This document shows, piece by piece, positions 1-12,100 of a stretch of 64,000 nucleotides of DNA. How positions within the stretch are numbered: position 1 is the stretch's first letter; every line of letters begins with the position of its first letter. The notes beneath the pieces are model-generated. The model worked only from the letters and a program-made list of their open reading frames with translations. It was not told where the DNA came from and did not search any database. The position numbers and the translations under genes are program-made. Source of the stretch: Schistosoma mansoni (lineage: Eukaryota > Platyhelminthes > Trematoda > Strigeidida > Schistosomatidae); assembly GCF_000237925.1 (NCBI RefSeq), contig NW_017386003.1:7720-71719 (forward strand). Direction: 5' to 3'.

Positions 1-30
1 TGTTGTTGTTGTTGTTGTTGTTGTTGTTGT
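1..30. repeat. (TTG)n microsatellite
   Basis: A run of TGT/TTG triplets opens the window. The same microsatellite followed by the same flank recurs at 28672-28690, so it marks the left edge of the duplicated MEG segment. Confidence 0.9.
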
Positions 31-131
31 ATGCCCAACTTACATCATGTGATTTGAGAAAATACGGTTTATTGGTCCTCATTGTTATATCCCATAGTCT
101 GTCAATTATCCCGTGACTAGATCGCAAATCA

Positions 132-491
132 GAATACAGACTTGTTCAACATTTTCTGGACCAAACCAATGACGTGTTTACCAGACCGAACAGCCTAGAG
201 TCAACTCTCAGTCCGTATTGTTTCTTCTCGTCTAGTCCTACACGTTTGAATCCAGAACATAATCTCGGCTTCCTTTCTATGAATCATATATTTCAAACAT
301 AAACAGTTTATATTCAAGCGAGTCCAACAGCACTATACCATGAAAAATAAAATAACCACCATACAAGGTCAAGTCAAAAGTGTCTATGAATGTGAGCTAC
401 TGTAACTAATAAATTGGAATAACTCGAAAATAATAAATCATACCATAATATTTAATGGGTCAAATGAATCTTCATAATAAGAGAAATGTGA

Positions 492-544
<53 letters not shown>

Positions 545-870
545 AAATACTTACTAATTATCCAATAGAAATATATGTACTAAAGGTGCATAAATAACTC
601 CTAGCAGTTACCATTCATTCAAAATTCGTTAGGATATAACATTTATAAGGTTGAAATGATCGTAACAACACATTGCCGACTGTGATGCAACAGAGTGGGG
701 GAAACCTCGAATTTCACATCCACCAAGGAATTCAGCTAAACTTATGTTGTTGTCATTTCATTTCTTTTGACACAATTCAAGTGTAGTTACTACGTGAAAT
801 ACAACTATACACAAGTTGTTGTGCTAACTACACACACACTACCACTCTCAGACAGTTCAGCAACGAAATG
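132..870. other. Non-coding stretch with (TA)n, absent from the second copy
   Basis: The sequences on both sides match 28672-28800 almost without change, but this stretch of about 740 bp has no counterpart there. It is either an insertion in this copy or a deletion in the other. It contains a (TA)n microsatellite at about 495-540. No coding potential is seen. Confidence 0.6.
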
Positions 871-984
871 ATTTTCATTCTTCAACTTATGAATTGAAAA
901 TGAGTTTAATTTCTGATTGTCGGATTAAATCAAATACTTCATGTGCTTTGCCCACTGTAGCCACTTTTTTATTGTTTTCTTTAG

Positions 985-1047
985 ACATTGTCAAAGAATT
1001 GGAATCGAAGGCGATACAAGCAACAAATGAACACATGGATAATAGAG
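985..1047 (+). CDS. Micro-exon (63 nt) of an upstream MEG paralogue
   Basis: A strong pyrimidine tract ending in TTTAG precedes a 63-nt open segment followed by GTGATA. Entered in phase 1 it encodes DIVKELESKAIQATNEHMDN and one Arg, with no stop, and leaves in phase 1. It aligns over its whole length with the exon at 28915-28977, with eight base differences, six of which change the residue. The flanking introns are nearly identical. It is part of the 3' half of a second, mostly off-window MEG copy. The GTGATA donor is weak, so splicing needs transcript support. Confidence 0.6.
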
Positions 1048-1614
1048 GTGATAAACTCAGCATGTTTTTATTCAAACAAATTCTGACCATCAAACTGAAA
1101 TTGATTAGACGACACATATCACAAGTGATATCAGGGATATTGCAGACATATATTATGTTGTTGTTTACAATTCAGCCTTGAGTAATTGCTTGTGCAATTC
1201 ACATTGTTTGAGGACTATGAGAAAGGCGTCTCCGGACCGACTATTAATTCACCTAAAATAATCCTCAAGATGATTCATTGAAAAACGAAGACAGATTCGC
1301 TTAGTGATGAAGAAATCGAAGAATGTTGATTGTCAGTAAATGACGCAATATTTATTAACAGTTCAGAATAACAGATATTCATTTTCATTTCTAGACTAGA
1401 TTATTGTAGTTGATGAGATGGTGAATTCCTGCAACAGATAAATCACATGTTACTTAATATTACTGACGCGTTTAATTACAACCTTTCCTGTAATTGTTAG
1501 TAACGTGATACCTAATGTAGTGAACTATAATCGTGGAATTATGTATGCATGTATATGACACTTTCTAGTTTATTTTAGATCATCGGGAGATTATATTTAT
1601 TTTTCTTACCTTAG

Positions 1615-1674
1615 ATGATAAGTCACTTGAAAAACAACATTATGAAGCCTATTCAACATTAGGCAAAGAATTAC
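1615..1674 (+). CDS. Micro-exon (60 nt) of the upstream MEG paralogue
   Basis: The acceptor TTTTTCTTACCTTAG precedes a 60-nt segment with a GTAATC donor. It is phase 1 to phase 1 and encodes DDKSLEKQHYEAYSTLGKEL. It is paralogous to 29546-29605, with six differences, four of them replacements. The following exons of the other copy (57 and 69 nt) are not found here. A SINE and an assembly gap follow, so the end of this gene copy is missing or rearranged. Confidence 0.6.
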
Positions 1675-1724
1675 GTAATCATATTTACATATTTAACAAT
1701 AATTTATATTTATCATTGTTGAAA

Positions 1725-1945
1725 GCGTGAGTCAATTGAAACTAGACCACCATGGAAAACCTGGAAACACTGGACGGCCGTTTCGTCCTATTATGGGACT
1801 CCTCAGCAGTGCGCATCCACGAACCTGCTCTCGCGAGCGAGATTCGAACCCAGGACCTACCAGTCTCGAGCCGAAGCCCTTAACCGATAGACCACTGAGC
1901 TGGCATCCAACGGAGTTAATGTCTAGCTTCAACCAATCCACGATT
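1725..1945 (-). mobile_element. tRNA-derived SINE-like element with hammerhead (Sm-alpha type)
   Basis: Read on the minus strand, a tRNA-like head carries an A-box-like AGCTCAGTGG (near 1891-1903) and a perfect B box GGTTCGAATC (1841-1850). A hammerhead ribozyme follows, then a tail ending near 1725. This is the arrangement known for schistosome Sm-alpha elements, which are transcribed by RNA polymerase III and self-cleave. It carries no coding sequence and depends on other elements for mobility. It lies just after the last visible exon of the upstream MEG copy. Confidence 0.8.
1768..1811 (-). ncRNA. Hammerhead ribozyme, apparently intact
   Basis: The minus strand reads CACTG, CTGAGGA, GTCC, a 7-nt loop, GGAC, GAAA, C, GGCC, GTC, CAGTG. 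The conserved cores CUGANGA and GAAA are present. Stem I is 5 bp (CACUG/CAGUG), stem II is 4 bp (GUCC/GGAC), and stem III is a very short A-U, C-G stem with a GGCC loop, as in natural schistosome hammerheads. Cleavage is predicted after GUC, between minus-strand positions 1773 and 1772. Confidence 0.8.
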
Positions 1946-1949
1946 TTGA

Positions 1950-1995
1950 GCGACGAATCTCGCTCGCGAGAGCGGATTCATTCACAAATCGATAT
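1950..1995 (+). mobile_element. Partial SINE in opposite orientation, cut by the gap
   Basis: The plus strand repeats the B-box-proximal part of the adjacent SINE (CGAATCTCGCTCGCGAGAGC) before the N run. This suggests a second, head-to-head copy of which only a piece is assembled. Confidence 0.4.
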
Positions 1996-2195
1996 NNNNN
2001 NNNNNNNNNNNNNNNNNNNNNNNNNNNNNNNNNNNNNNNNNNNNNNNNNNNNNNNNNNNNNNNNNNNNNNNNNNNNNNNNNNNNNNNNNNNNNNNNNNNN
2101 NNNNNNNNNNNNNNNNNNNNNNNNNNNNNNNNNNNNNNNNNNNNNNNNNNNNNNNNNNNNNNNNNNNNNNNNNNNNNNNNNNNNNNNNNNNNNNN

Positions 2196-3171
2196 CCTAC
2201 TCCATGACACTCACCGGTCCTACACGTTCACTCCTACTGTTGCCTCTCCATCAGCAATCCAGATGAATTGGTCGCTTTATGAACGGATTGAATGAAGTGG
2301 ACAAGTACGTGTCTGTCATCTGTGGATAAGGTCACGCTTGAGCATTTCAACGGAATTACAATTCATCAAATCTCCAGTCGTTGTGTATAGTTCAATGATG
2401 GATAGAGTGTGAGAGCGAGTGAGACAGGGAGAGAGAGAGAGCGAGCGAGCAAGTGAAAGAGGCAGAGTAATGTTGATGAGAATCGGTCGTAGTATGTGGG
2501 AATTCAGTTGAATCAATGTGTTCATGTGTGTCTGTCTGTCCAGCTATCTGTATGTATGTCTGTCGGTCTGTCTGTCGGTCCGTCCGTCCGTCCGTCTGTC
2601 GGTCCGTCGATGCGTCTGTCTGTCCGTCGGTGCGTCTGTCTGTCTGTCTGTCTGTCTGTCTTTCTGTATGTATGTCTGTATGCATGTGTGCATGTGTACA
2701 TGTGTGTGTGTATGTGTGTTTGTATATGATCACGTCTCTGTGTCCATGTTCAGTAAATATTCGCAGGCATCCAGAAATGCATGGATACATTGACACAAAC
2801 ACAATAATGTCACATCTATTCATAACTCATCCTTACACAAACAACCGACATGCACACAACATGCACACACATAATCTCGCGACGTGTGTACAGATATTCA
2901 ACTCGATCCATATGTCACCCTTCTGTCAACGGTGTTCGCATCTTAGTGTGGTTCTTTCAGTATGTCACAGACACACAGGGACAGGTGAAGACACCAGTGG
3001 AACCAATCCTCGAGAAACTTCAGATCATTTATTCGTGAGTGGATGATGACACGTGGTCAATTGTCCTCTTTAAATTTTAGACTAAAATTCTAACTAATAT
3101 ATGTCTAAAACAACCTACAGCTTTTGTAGCAGTAATGAATCTTATTTTGAAGGGGTTTGTACTATGTCGTC
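2196..3171. repeat. Low-complexity stretch: GA-rich and (GTCT)n/(TG)n tracts
   Basis: A GA-rich tract lies near 2400-2470 and a long GTCT/GTCC-type microsatellite grading into (TG)n at about 2525-2730. Overlapping reading frames here are only translations of the repeat. Nothing genic is seen up to the 1030-bp array. Confidence 0.8.
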
Positions 3172-5454
3172 GTATCTGAGAGAGAGATTGAGACGTAGAG
3201 AGAAAATGAGAGAGAGTGAGAGAGAAAGAGATTGAGGGAGGGTGAGAGTGAGGGAGAAAGCAAGAGAGAGATGTATAGATGCGTAGATGTGTAGATGTGC
3301 AGATAAAGAGATGTGGAGAGAGATAGAGTTTGAAGAGAGAAATGTGCACAGACTGACGGAGAAACGTTTCGGCACAGAAAATTCCAATGTGCACATCGAC
3401 AAACTGGAACAGATACGAACAAGTTTCAAAGACGAAACAGTGCGAAATCGCAACATTAAAATGTCACACCAATCAAAACGAAGCATCATTCAACGTGCTC
3501 GAACGAACACGATGATCAAACAAACTGCACTCAAACGAACACATCACCATGACGAATCAAACCATAACTATTTATGTGACTGTGCAGTGTATTACGATGA
3601 AAGTGATTTAGTAAGGTACCGATTTATCCACAGACGTCAGTTCAAATTGTAAGATGATCACTTTCCAAACTGTTCTACACTTGTTCATAAACACGTGTCT
3701 TCACATAATCACAGATTACAAGTTCAAACTTAAATATTCACGCTCTCACATTTCAGGTGACCTCGCATCAGACAAACCCACAGGTGAGTTACATTCTTTA
3801 TTAGTCAACAGATCGCACTATATCAGTCATGAAATGTAACTCAGTTCAGTCGAATATATACACTTTCTGACAATGTGATGTGCTGAATCGTTCAAGTAAT
3901 ATTCGCATTAGTTGAACACACTGTCATTCTGTGATAAACAAGCTAGACATAGGATCATTGAGAAATTTCATGGAATACACTGAATCATATAGATTTGAAG
4001 AGATTTTGCTCAAATGTGTGAATTGTGATGAATATGGAAAAGAGTTGACCATGTTGATAAACTAATATAACGGGATGGAAATAGAAGGTTAATCAGATTT
4101 CCGTGTTATGTACAACGTGTGAATTGTCAACAAAATGACCACACAATAACCGAGTGACTTCGACAGAATGACAGTCACTTTACAAGTTCTATTAGCGAAA
4201 GTTATCTGAGAGAGAGATTGAGACGTAGAGAGAAAATGAGAGAGAGTGAGAGAGAAAGAGATTGAGGGAGGGTGAGAGTGAGGGAGAAAGCAAGAGAGAG
4301 ATGTATAGATGCGTAGATGTGTAGATGTGCAGATAAAGAGATGTGGAGAGAGATAGAGTTTGAAGAGAGAAATGTGCACAGACTGACGGAGAAACGTTTC
4401 GGCACAGAAAATTCCAATGTGCACATCGACAAACTGGAACAGATACGAACAAGTTTCAAAGACGAAACAGTGCGAAATCGCAACATTAAAATGTCACACC
4501 AATCAAAACGAAGCATCATTCAACGTGCTCGAACGAACACGATGATCAAACAAACTGCACTCAAACGAACACATCACCATGACGAATCAAACCATAACTA
4601 TTTATGTGACTGTGCAGTGTATTACGATGAAAGTGATTTAGTAAGGTACCGATTTATCCACAGACGTCAGTTCAAATTGTAAGATGATCACTTTCCAAAC
4701 TGTTCTACACTTGTTCATAAACACGTGTCTTCACATAATCACAGATTACAAGTTCAAACTTAAATATTCACGCTCTCACATTTCAGGTGACCTCGCATCA
4801 GACAAACCCACAGGTGAGTTACATTCTTTATTAGTCAACAGATCGCACTATATCAGTCATGAAATGTAACTCAGTTCAGTCGAATATATACACTTTCTGA
4901 CAATGTGATGTGCTGAATCGTTCAAGTAATATTTGCATTAGTTGAACACACTGTCATTCTGTGATAAACAAGCTAGACATAGGATCATTGAGAAATTTCA
5001 TGGAATACACTGAATCATATAGATTTGAAGAGATTTTGCTCAAATGTGTGAATTGTGATGAATATGGAAAAGAGTTGACCATGTTGATAAACTAATATAA
5101 CGGGATGGAAATAGAAGGTTAATCAGATTTCCGTGTTATGTACAACGTGTGAATTGTCAACAAAATGACCACACAATAACCGAGTGACTTCGACAGAATG
5201 ACAGTCACTTTACAAGTTCTATTAGCGAAAGTTATCTGAGAGAGAGATTGAGACGTAGAGAGAAAATGAGAAAGAGTGAGAGAGAAAGTGATTGAGGGAG
5301 GGTGAGAGTGAGGGAGAAAGCAAGAGAGAGATGTATAGATGCGTAGATGTGAAAATGTGCAGATAAAGAGATGTGGAGAGAGATAGAGTTTAAAAGAGAA
5401 ATGTGCACAGACTGACGGAGAAACGTTTCGGCACAGAAAATCCAATGTGCACAT
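3172..5454 (+). repeat. Array 1 of the 1030-bp unit (about 2.2 copies)
   Basis: The unit starts at the GA-rich tract and repeats at 3172, 4202 and 5232 with almost perfect identity. The third copy carries several differences and runs into the gap at 5455. Units 1 and 2 each contain the same 27-nt micro-exon as array 2 (3757-3783 and 4787-4813), with a CACATTTCAG acceptor and GTGAGT donor. No signal-peptide exon is found upstream and no downstream MEG exon follows, so this array is an orphan. It may belong to a damaged gene copy or be misplaced by the assembly. Confidence 0.85.
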
Positions 5455-5654
5455 NNNNNNNNNNNNNNNNNNNNNNNNNNNNNNNNNNNNNNNNNNNNNN
5501 NNNNNNNNNNNNNNNNNNNNNNNNNNNNNNNNNNNNNNNNNNNNNNNNNNNNNNNNNNNNNNNNNNNNNNNNNNNNNNNNNNNNNNNNNNNNNNNNNNNN
5601 NNNNNNNNNNNNNNNNNNNNNNNNNNNNNNNNNNNNNNNNNNNNNNNNNNNNNN

Positions 5655-5849
5655 CACCGCATAATGGCAGTACGTTGCTATTTCATAAGTTCTAATGGCG
5701 CTCTTTAACGCTTCCAGTGATGGAAACGCTACCAGATACAATGTATTCAAAAATACATTTTCCGTTTCTGTGACTACGTGAGGAACAACAGAGCCTCTAA
5801 TTTGCACGTTACTGACGTCCATATTGTGAAGAAAATTATCTATATCCAT
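5655..5849 (-). other. Unrecognised open frame beside the gap
   Basis: On the minus strand an ATG at 5849 opens at least 65 codons that run into the N gap. The frame contains NVQIRGSVVPHVVTETENVF and, further on, FPSLEALKSAIRTYEIATY. The composition looks protein-like rather than low complexity. It is not clearly assignable: the FPSLEAL..AIRTYE segment only loosely recalls N-terminal parts of some DNA-transposon proteins. It could be an exon or a transposon fragment. Confidence 0.3.
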
Positions 5850-6029
5850 AAGTACAGAGCTTTTATACGAATTTCAAGAATTACATAACCAATTACAACG
5901 CATTTACAACTAGGAATTTCATTGGACGAAAGGGATTGAAAAAAATTGGAAAATGGGATGAAAATTTTTTGATTAAGGTGGACAAAAAAAAATTATTAAA
6001 AAAAAATTGAAGTGATCCTAATGTTATTC

Positions 6030-7537
6030 ACGTTCGTCTATATAGTTAGATGGAAAATACATGTCTACAGGAGCCTAAAAAAGATTGCATTATAAATTGA
6101 TTCGGCAACAAATAACAAATGAGGTTACGTCTTAATCAAGGGGTATGAAAGAAAATGATTTATGGGTCAGACAGACCTATTGACAAATATGAAGAAAAGC
6201 GACAAACACAAAGGTCATAATAATAATCCGAATAATAATCAAGATAACTTGTATAAGGTAATAATAATAACGGATTAGAGTTTAAAATGTAAAACAGTAA
6301 TTAAAAAAACCCGATAGTAATCGAATAAAAGTGCAGAAAAGAAAAAAACAATCAGAAACATACAATCGAGGGAATTATGGCCAAGGAAGTGTGAGAAGTT
6401 GGACAAATCGTCAGGCTTAAGTTCACGGATCGCCCATTCCTCATCATTGCATAAAATATTGATTATAGCCTTTTTGATTCGATAGATTACTTTAAAAGAC
6501 GAGTCTTTTGGAGCAATATGTCCACAGTCGATCAAATGCTCTTGCATCGAACTAGTTATCTTCTTTACATTCTCCTTTTTAAAAGCCGAGCCGGATAGTA
6601 ATCCAATAAGCGTTTGGAAAGCGATCGCTTTGTGCGGCCTATGTAACGTGTCCTACATGAGCAAGTAAATTTATAGATACACATCGATGTGGTCCAAAGC
6701 GAAAGTTTATCCTTAACACACCCCCAAATGGTAGGTCAGCTAGAAAAAAACGATTCGAAGCTTGGTTGTGTAGAAAGTTTTATTCAACGACTTTGAAATC
6801 CGTTTATTCAGGATTTCAGCAGCCGTGTCTCCTTTGAATCCCATATTCATAAAGAAGGTTTTTCTTCTGTACTGTCAAAGCTTTTTCTTGATGAGGTCTA
6901 GGCGTTAAGTTGCTATCGACGAACCTAGGTGGATAACCGTTTTGGATGAGGGTCTGTCTAAGATGAAGTAGTTCTTAAATTTTGGTCTCATTGGAACGGA
7001 TTCGCTTGATCCTTGAGGATAAAGAGTGAATTAAGTTCCTTTTTCGACTCAGTGGAACCCAATTATGGAAATTCCTGTATTATCCATTCCAAGCGGGTTT
7101 TCTATACAAAGATCTCTGTAAATAACCTTAAGGTATTTTTTTCAAACGGACATCAAGAAAATGGAATTCACAGTTCACTTTTATCTATAGAAAACATCAT
7201 TAAATTTAAATTGCACGTTGAGCGTACATCGTAGAAGTAGTTGTTTAAGATAATGTTTTGGGATACACATATCAAGATTATTGCTTTCAATATAGTCACA
7301 TAAAAACAAACAGTTTCTGTGAGAGGAACATTTGTAACAGCGAAGTGACATGTATTGAGAACATTTTCTTACCAATTACGTTCATATTCTATCATGCGTT
7401 GATTATTTCTAAATTGAGTCCGACAAATTTCAAGAACAACTCGTATTTATTTGGATATGACTTTTAAACAGGGTTGTAAAAATGTCAACTAACCCATTTT
7501 AGCATTACAGTGAGATATAGTGAGTTTATTTATTTTA
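6030..7537 (-). mobile_element. Penelope-like element, truncated copy 1
   Basis: It is nearly identical to 31200-32910. It contains the same terminal repeat (from 6030, lacking about the outer 70 bp), the GIY-YIG endonuclease segment (near 6590-6690, minus strand) and part of the reverse transcriptase. About 235 bp of the RT region is missing near 7190 relative to the other copy. The element runs into the gap at 7538. It is non-functional and has no host role. Confidence 0.75.
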
Positions 7538-7737
7538 NNNNNNNNNNNNNNNNNNNNNNNNNNNNNNNNNNNNNNNNNNNNNNNNNNNNNNNNNNNNNNN
7601 NNNNNNNNNNNNNNNNNNNNNNNNNNNNNNNNNNNNNNNNNNNNNNNNNNNNNNNNNNNNNNNNNNNNNNNNNNNNNNNNNNNNNNNNNNNNNNNNNNNN
7701 NNNNNNNNNNNNNNNNNNNNNNNNNNNNNNNNNNNNN

Positions 7738-9139
7738 TTTATTATACCGTTTCTCGAGAAAGCTTTGAGAAGATTTGTAGTTCAGCTGGATGGTTTTGAA
7801 GGAGTTTTGTTCTTTGATCTGAGTGGTTCGGTCGTGAAGCTTTCATTGTTCTTGTGAACGACATCATCAGCACCCGACGTTTGTGATGACTACATGGCAC
7901 AGGCTGTTCCGTTTGACGTAGTTTATACTTTTGATACAATTTGCTGGCCTGCTTAAATTATGACCGTTTTGATGGAGCAGTGAGTTTGTGTTTGATATAA
8001 CGTGATACGACTCGGTTTATCAGCTCTGTGGTCATATCAAACCCTGAAATTTTAGTCGTTTCAATCTCCGTTGTTACGCTTTCAATAAGAAATCACTTCG
8101 GTAAATGGTGTTTTGATGCGACATACTCGATACACCATACGGTGTTTGTGATGGCCAATGTTGATCACCGAGACACGGTCCTATTGTCACACTTATCATT
8201 TACTAATTTCTTGTCTCTGAGTACGCTTTTCATTTGCACCACAAACACGTGTTGCAAAATAACCGGACTGTGGCTGAGCCGTTTAGTGTTTGCAAAAATA
8301 TAAAAACATCGCATCGTCACATGTGGCTACAAATGTCGGAGCAACACTTGTCTTCCATTTGTGTCAACACATATTATGGTGAATGAAATGTGCGCTGCAG
8401 ACGAGTCCAATAGTAAGACGAAACGGCAGAACAGTGCTTCCGGGATTTCAGTGGTGATCTAAAATTTATCAGTTGACCATTTCAATGATAATGCAGATCA
8501 TCGGTCGCTGATTTACATGTAGACGTGTTCAGCAAAAGATTATGGGGCACTGCGATGTATAGTTTCCAAAACGTTGGACCATATAAGATAAAATGTTTTC
8601 ATTCACCAATTCGCACAGTCGATATGGATTGTTATCGCTCCTCAATAATAGTAAATGCTAAAGGAGATGAATATTGACAGAGGAATACAGGATGTTAAAA
8701 ATCTAGTGAAATCGTTTTCAAATTTACAATCGATAAAGAGAGACAAATTTAGCACCAATTTCACATGAACACGGAAATCACGAATATAAATTCAGATCAT
8801 TATAGGTTCTTCGATATTCAGTGCAGGAGATCGAACTTCATCGTAAATTGAAGAGGGTATATGATATAACCCTCGGAACAACATGGTTTTATATACGTAT
8901 TGTCTCCATCTAACCCTTTTCCGTCACCACAATAACATTTGTCTTCAAACTACCGTTTAATAACAAATTACCTAAAACTCCACATGCTTCTTTACCTTTC
9001 CATGTTTCGTGCACATTTCAATAATTACAATAACATCAACAATCATTTCTTCCTCTAATTCCAGACATGTTTCAATAAGTAAAAAAGAACACCTCAATAA
9101 ATAGAGGGTTTTATAAGAGGTTCAATTTCCAATAACTCC
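7738..9139. repeat. 1.39-kb duplicated block, copy 1
   Basis: This block is virtually identical to 38009-39408. Both copies end at the same point in an RTE 5' leader (…CCAATAACTCC). Here the leader continues into an RTE LINE; in the other copy it passes into rDNA. No convincing protein is encoded. It may be a segmental duplication or part of a longer repeat. Confidence 0.8.
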
Positions 9140-12100
9140 TCCCGGGTAAAGGAGGAGGGTTGGGCATGGGGTTAGCGACCCCATCCCGTAGAAAAGCTAA
9201 CTCGCTAAAAAAACGCTAACCAGAAAAATAATTCAAACCATTTAAACTCTGCCCTGGGAGTTGAAGGAATAATGACGTCTCATGATGAAAGCCGAAATTC
9301 TTCGGAAGTCACTAGACCGATGCACCTTCTAACAACCAGAGCAACACTCTTTATAGGTACATAGAACGTCCGGACAATGTGGGAGACAGGAAAGACCAGC
9401 CAAATAGTAATGTAAATGAGGAGATACAACTTGGCAGTACTCGGAATCAGCGAAACCCATTGGACACAAACTGGACAACAAAGGCTAGGTACAGGAGAGA
9501 TGCTGTTGTACTCCGGTCACGAAGGGGAAAATGCTCCACACACTCAGGGAGTTGCTCTAATGCTGTCCAAAATAAGCAAGAAATGCACTTGTGGGATGGG
9601 AATCTCATGGACCCAGGATAATCAAAGCATCATTCAGAACAAAGAAGCAAGGGATCACAATGAACGTTATTCAATGTTATGCACCCACCAATGATAGCAA
9701 CGACGATGATAAAGATCAGTTCTATGAAAGGCTGCAATCAATTGTAGCAAAGTGCTCACGAAAGGACCTCACCATCCTGATGTGAGATCTAAATGCTAAA
9801 GTTGGAGTGGACAACACAGGATATGAAGATATAATCGGACGACACGGACTAGGAGAAAGAAATGAAAATGGGGAGAGACTTGCAAACCTATGTGCTTTCA
9901 ACAAATTGGTTATAGGCGGCACAATATTCCCACACAAACGCATACACAAAGCTACATGGATCTCACCGGACCACACCACAGAGAACCAGATAGATCACAT
10001 CTGTATCAACAAAAAATTCCGAAGATCAATGGAAGATGTGAGAACCCGGAGAGGAGCTGACATAGCTTCAGATCACCACCTGGTTGTGGCCAAGATGAGA
10101 CTGAAGCTTAAGAAAGACTGGACAAACAGCACTACAAAGGTTTAATACAGCCTTCCTTCGAGATGCTGACAAGCTACATGAATTCAAGATAACTCTCAAC
10201 AACGAGTTCCAAGCTCTACAGGATCTACTGAAAGAACAAGAAACTACTTTGGAGGACAACTGGAAAGGGATAAAAGAAGCACTAACTTCAACGTGTCAGG
10301 AGGTTCTTGGTCCTAAAAAGCATCATCACAAGGAATGCATCTCTATGGGAACCCTGGACAAAATTCAAGAAGGGAAGAACAAGAAACTAGCAATTAACAA
10401 CAGCCGAACACGAGCAGAGAAAGTCAAAGCACAAGCAGACTACGCAGAAGCAAACAGGCAAGTGAAGAAAAGCATTAAAGCCGACAAGCAGAAATACATG
10501 GGAGAACTAGCAACGGCGGCGGAAAAAGCTGCAAGAGAAGGGAATATGAAACAACTATATGATACAACGAAGAAATTGGCAGGGAGATATAGCAAACCAG
10601 AGAGACCAGTCAAGGACAAAGAAGGAAAGACAATCACTGAGATTCAAGAACAGAGGAAAAGATGGGCAGAATACTTCGAGGAACTGCTGAATAGACCAGC
10701 CCCATTGAATCCACCGAACATCGAAGCAGCCCACACAGACCTTCCAATAGATGTCACTCCACCAACGATCGAAGAAGTCAAGATGGTCATCAGACAAATC
10801 AAAGGTGGGAAGGCGGCAGGACCTGACAATATACCAGCAGAAACACTGAAGTCAGACATTGAAATAACTGCAAACATGTTTCACCTTCTATTCAAAAAGA
10901 TTTGGGAAGAGGAACAAGTGCCAACGGACTGGAAAGAAGGATATCTCATCAAGATACCAAAGAAAGGAGATCTGAGAAAATGCGAGAACTACAGAGGCAT
11001 CAGTTTGTTATCAGTACCAGGAAAAGTTTTCAACAGAGTGCTGCTGAATTGGATGAAAGACGCAGTAGACGCCGAACTAAGGGATCATCAGGCTGGATTC
11101 CGTAAGGATCGGTCGTGCACAGACCAGATTGCGACACTACGGATCATCGTTGAACAATCAGTTGAGTGGAACTCATCACTATACGTCAACTTTATTGACT
11201 ATGAGAAGGCGTTTGACAGCGTGGACAGGAGAACATTATGGAAACTTCTTCGACACTATGGAGTTCCTGAAAAGATTGTCAACATTATCCAAAACTCATA
11301 CGATGGATTACAGTGCAAAGTGGTGCATGGAGGACAGCTGACAGATGCATTTCCAGTAAGGACCGGAGTCAGACAAGGCTGTCTACTCTCCCCATTCCTC
11401 TTCCTTCTAGTGATTGACTGGATTATGAAGAATTCGACATCTGAAGGGAAATACGGAATACAATGGACTTCTCAGAATCAATTAGATGATTTGGACTTCG
11501 CAGATGACCTAGCCCTCCTCTCTCATACACACGACCAAATGCAGATGGAGACAGCAAATGTAGCAGCAGCCTCCGCATAGATAGGCCTCCACATTCACAG
11601 AGGAAAAAGCAAGATTCTCAAATGCAACACGGAGAACACCAACCCAATCACACTTGACGGCGAAACTCTGGAAGAGGTGGAAACATTCAAGTACCTGGGG
11701 AGCATCGTTGATAAACAAGGGGGATCGGATGCAGATGTAAAGTCGAGGATTGGCAAAGCAAGGGCAGCATTTCTACAATTGAAGAACATATGGAACTCAA
11801 AACAACTCCCAACCAATTTCAAGGTCAGAATCTTTAATACGAACGTCAAGACAGTCCTACTGTATGGAGCTGAAACGTGGAGAACTACTACGGCCATCAT
11901 CAGGAAGGTACAAGTATTCATAAACAGTTGTCTACGCAAAATACTCAACATCCACTGGCCGGATACTATCAGCAACAGCGTTTTATGGGAGAGGACAAAC
12001 CAGCTTCCAGCTGAAGAGGAAATTAGGAAAAGACGTTGGAAGTGGATCGGACATACATTAAGGAAATCACCAATGTGCATCACGACTCAATCCCTAACTT

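Noticed and set aside
1841-1903. tRNA gene on the minus strand
   Set aside because: A and B boxes are present, but no tRNA cloverleaf can be closed and a hammerhead follows, so it is a SINE head.
2392-3046. Long Cys/Val/Ser- or Thr/Asp/Arg-rich frames
   Set aside because: Microsatellite (GTCT)n and (TG)n translated on both strands.
3162-3489. Ser/Leu-rich minus-strand frames (SLSLSLS type) recurring in every 1030-bp unit
   Set aside because: They are translations of the GA-rich tract in three frames and have no start context or conservation beyond that of the DNA repeat.
7849-7900. Hammerhead-like CTGATGA...GAAA on the minus strand in the duplicated block
   Set aside because: Stem I would have no room and stem III is not formed; only a GTTC/GAAC hairpin is convincing.
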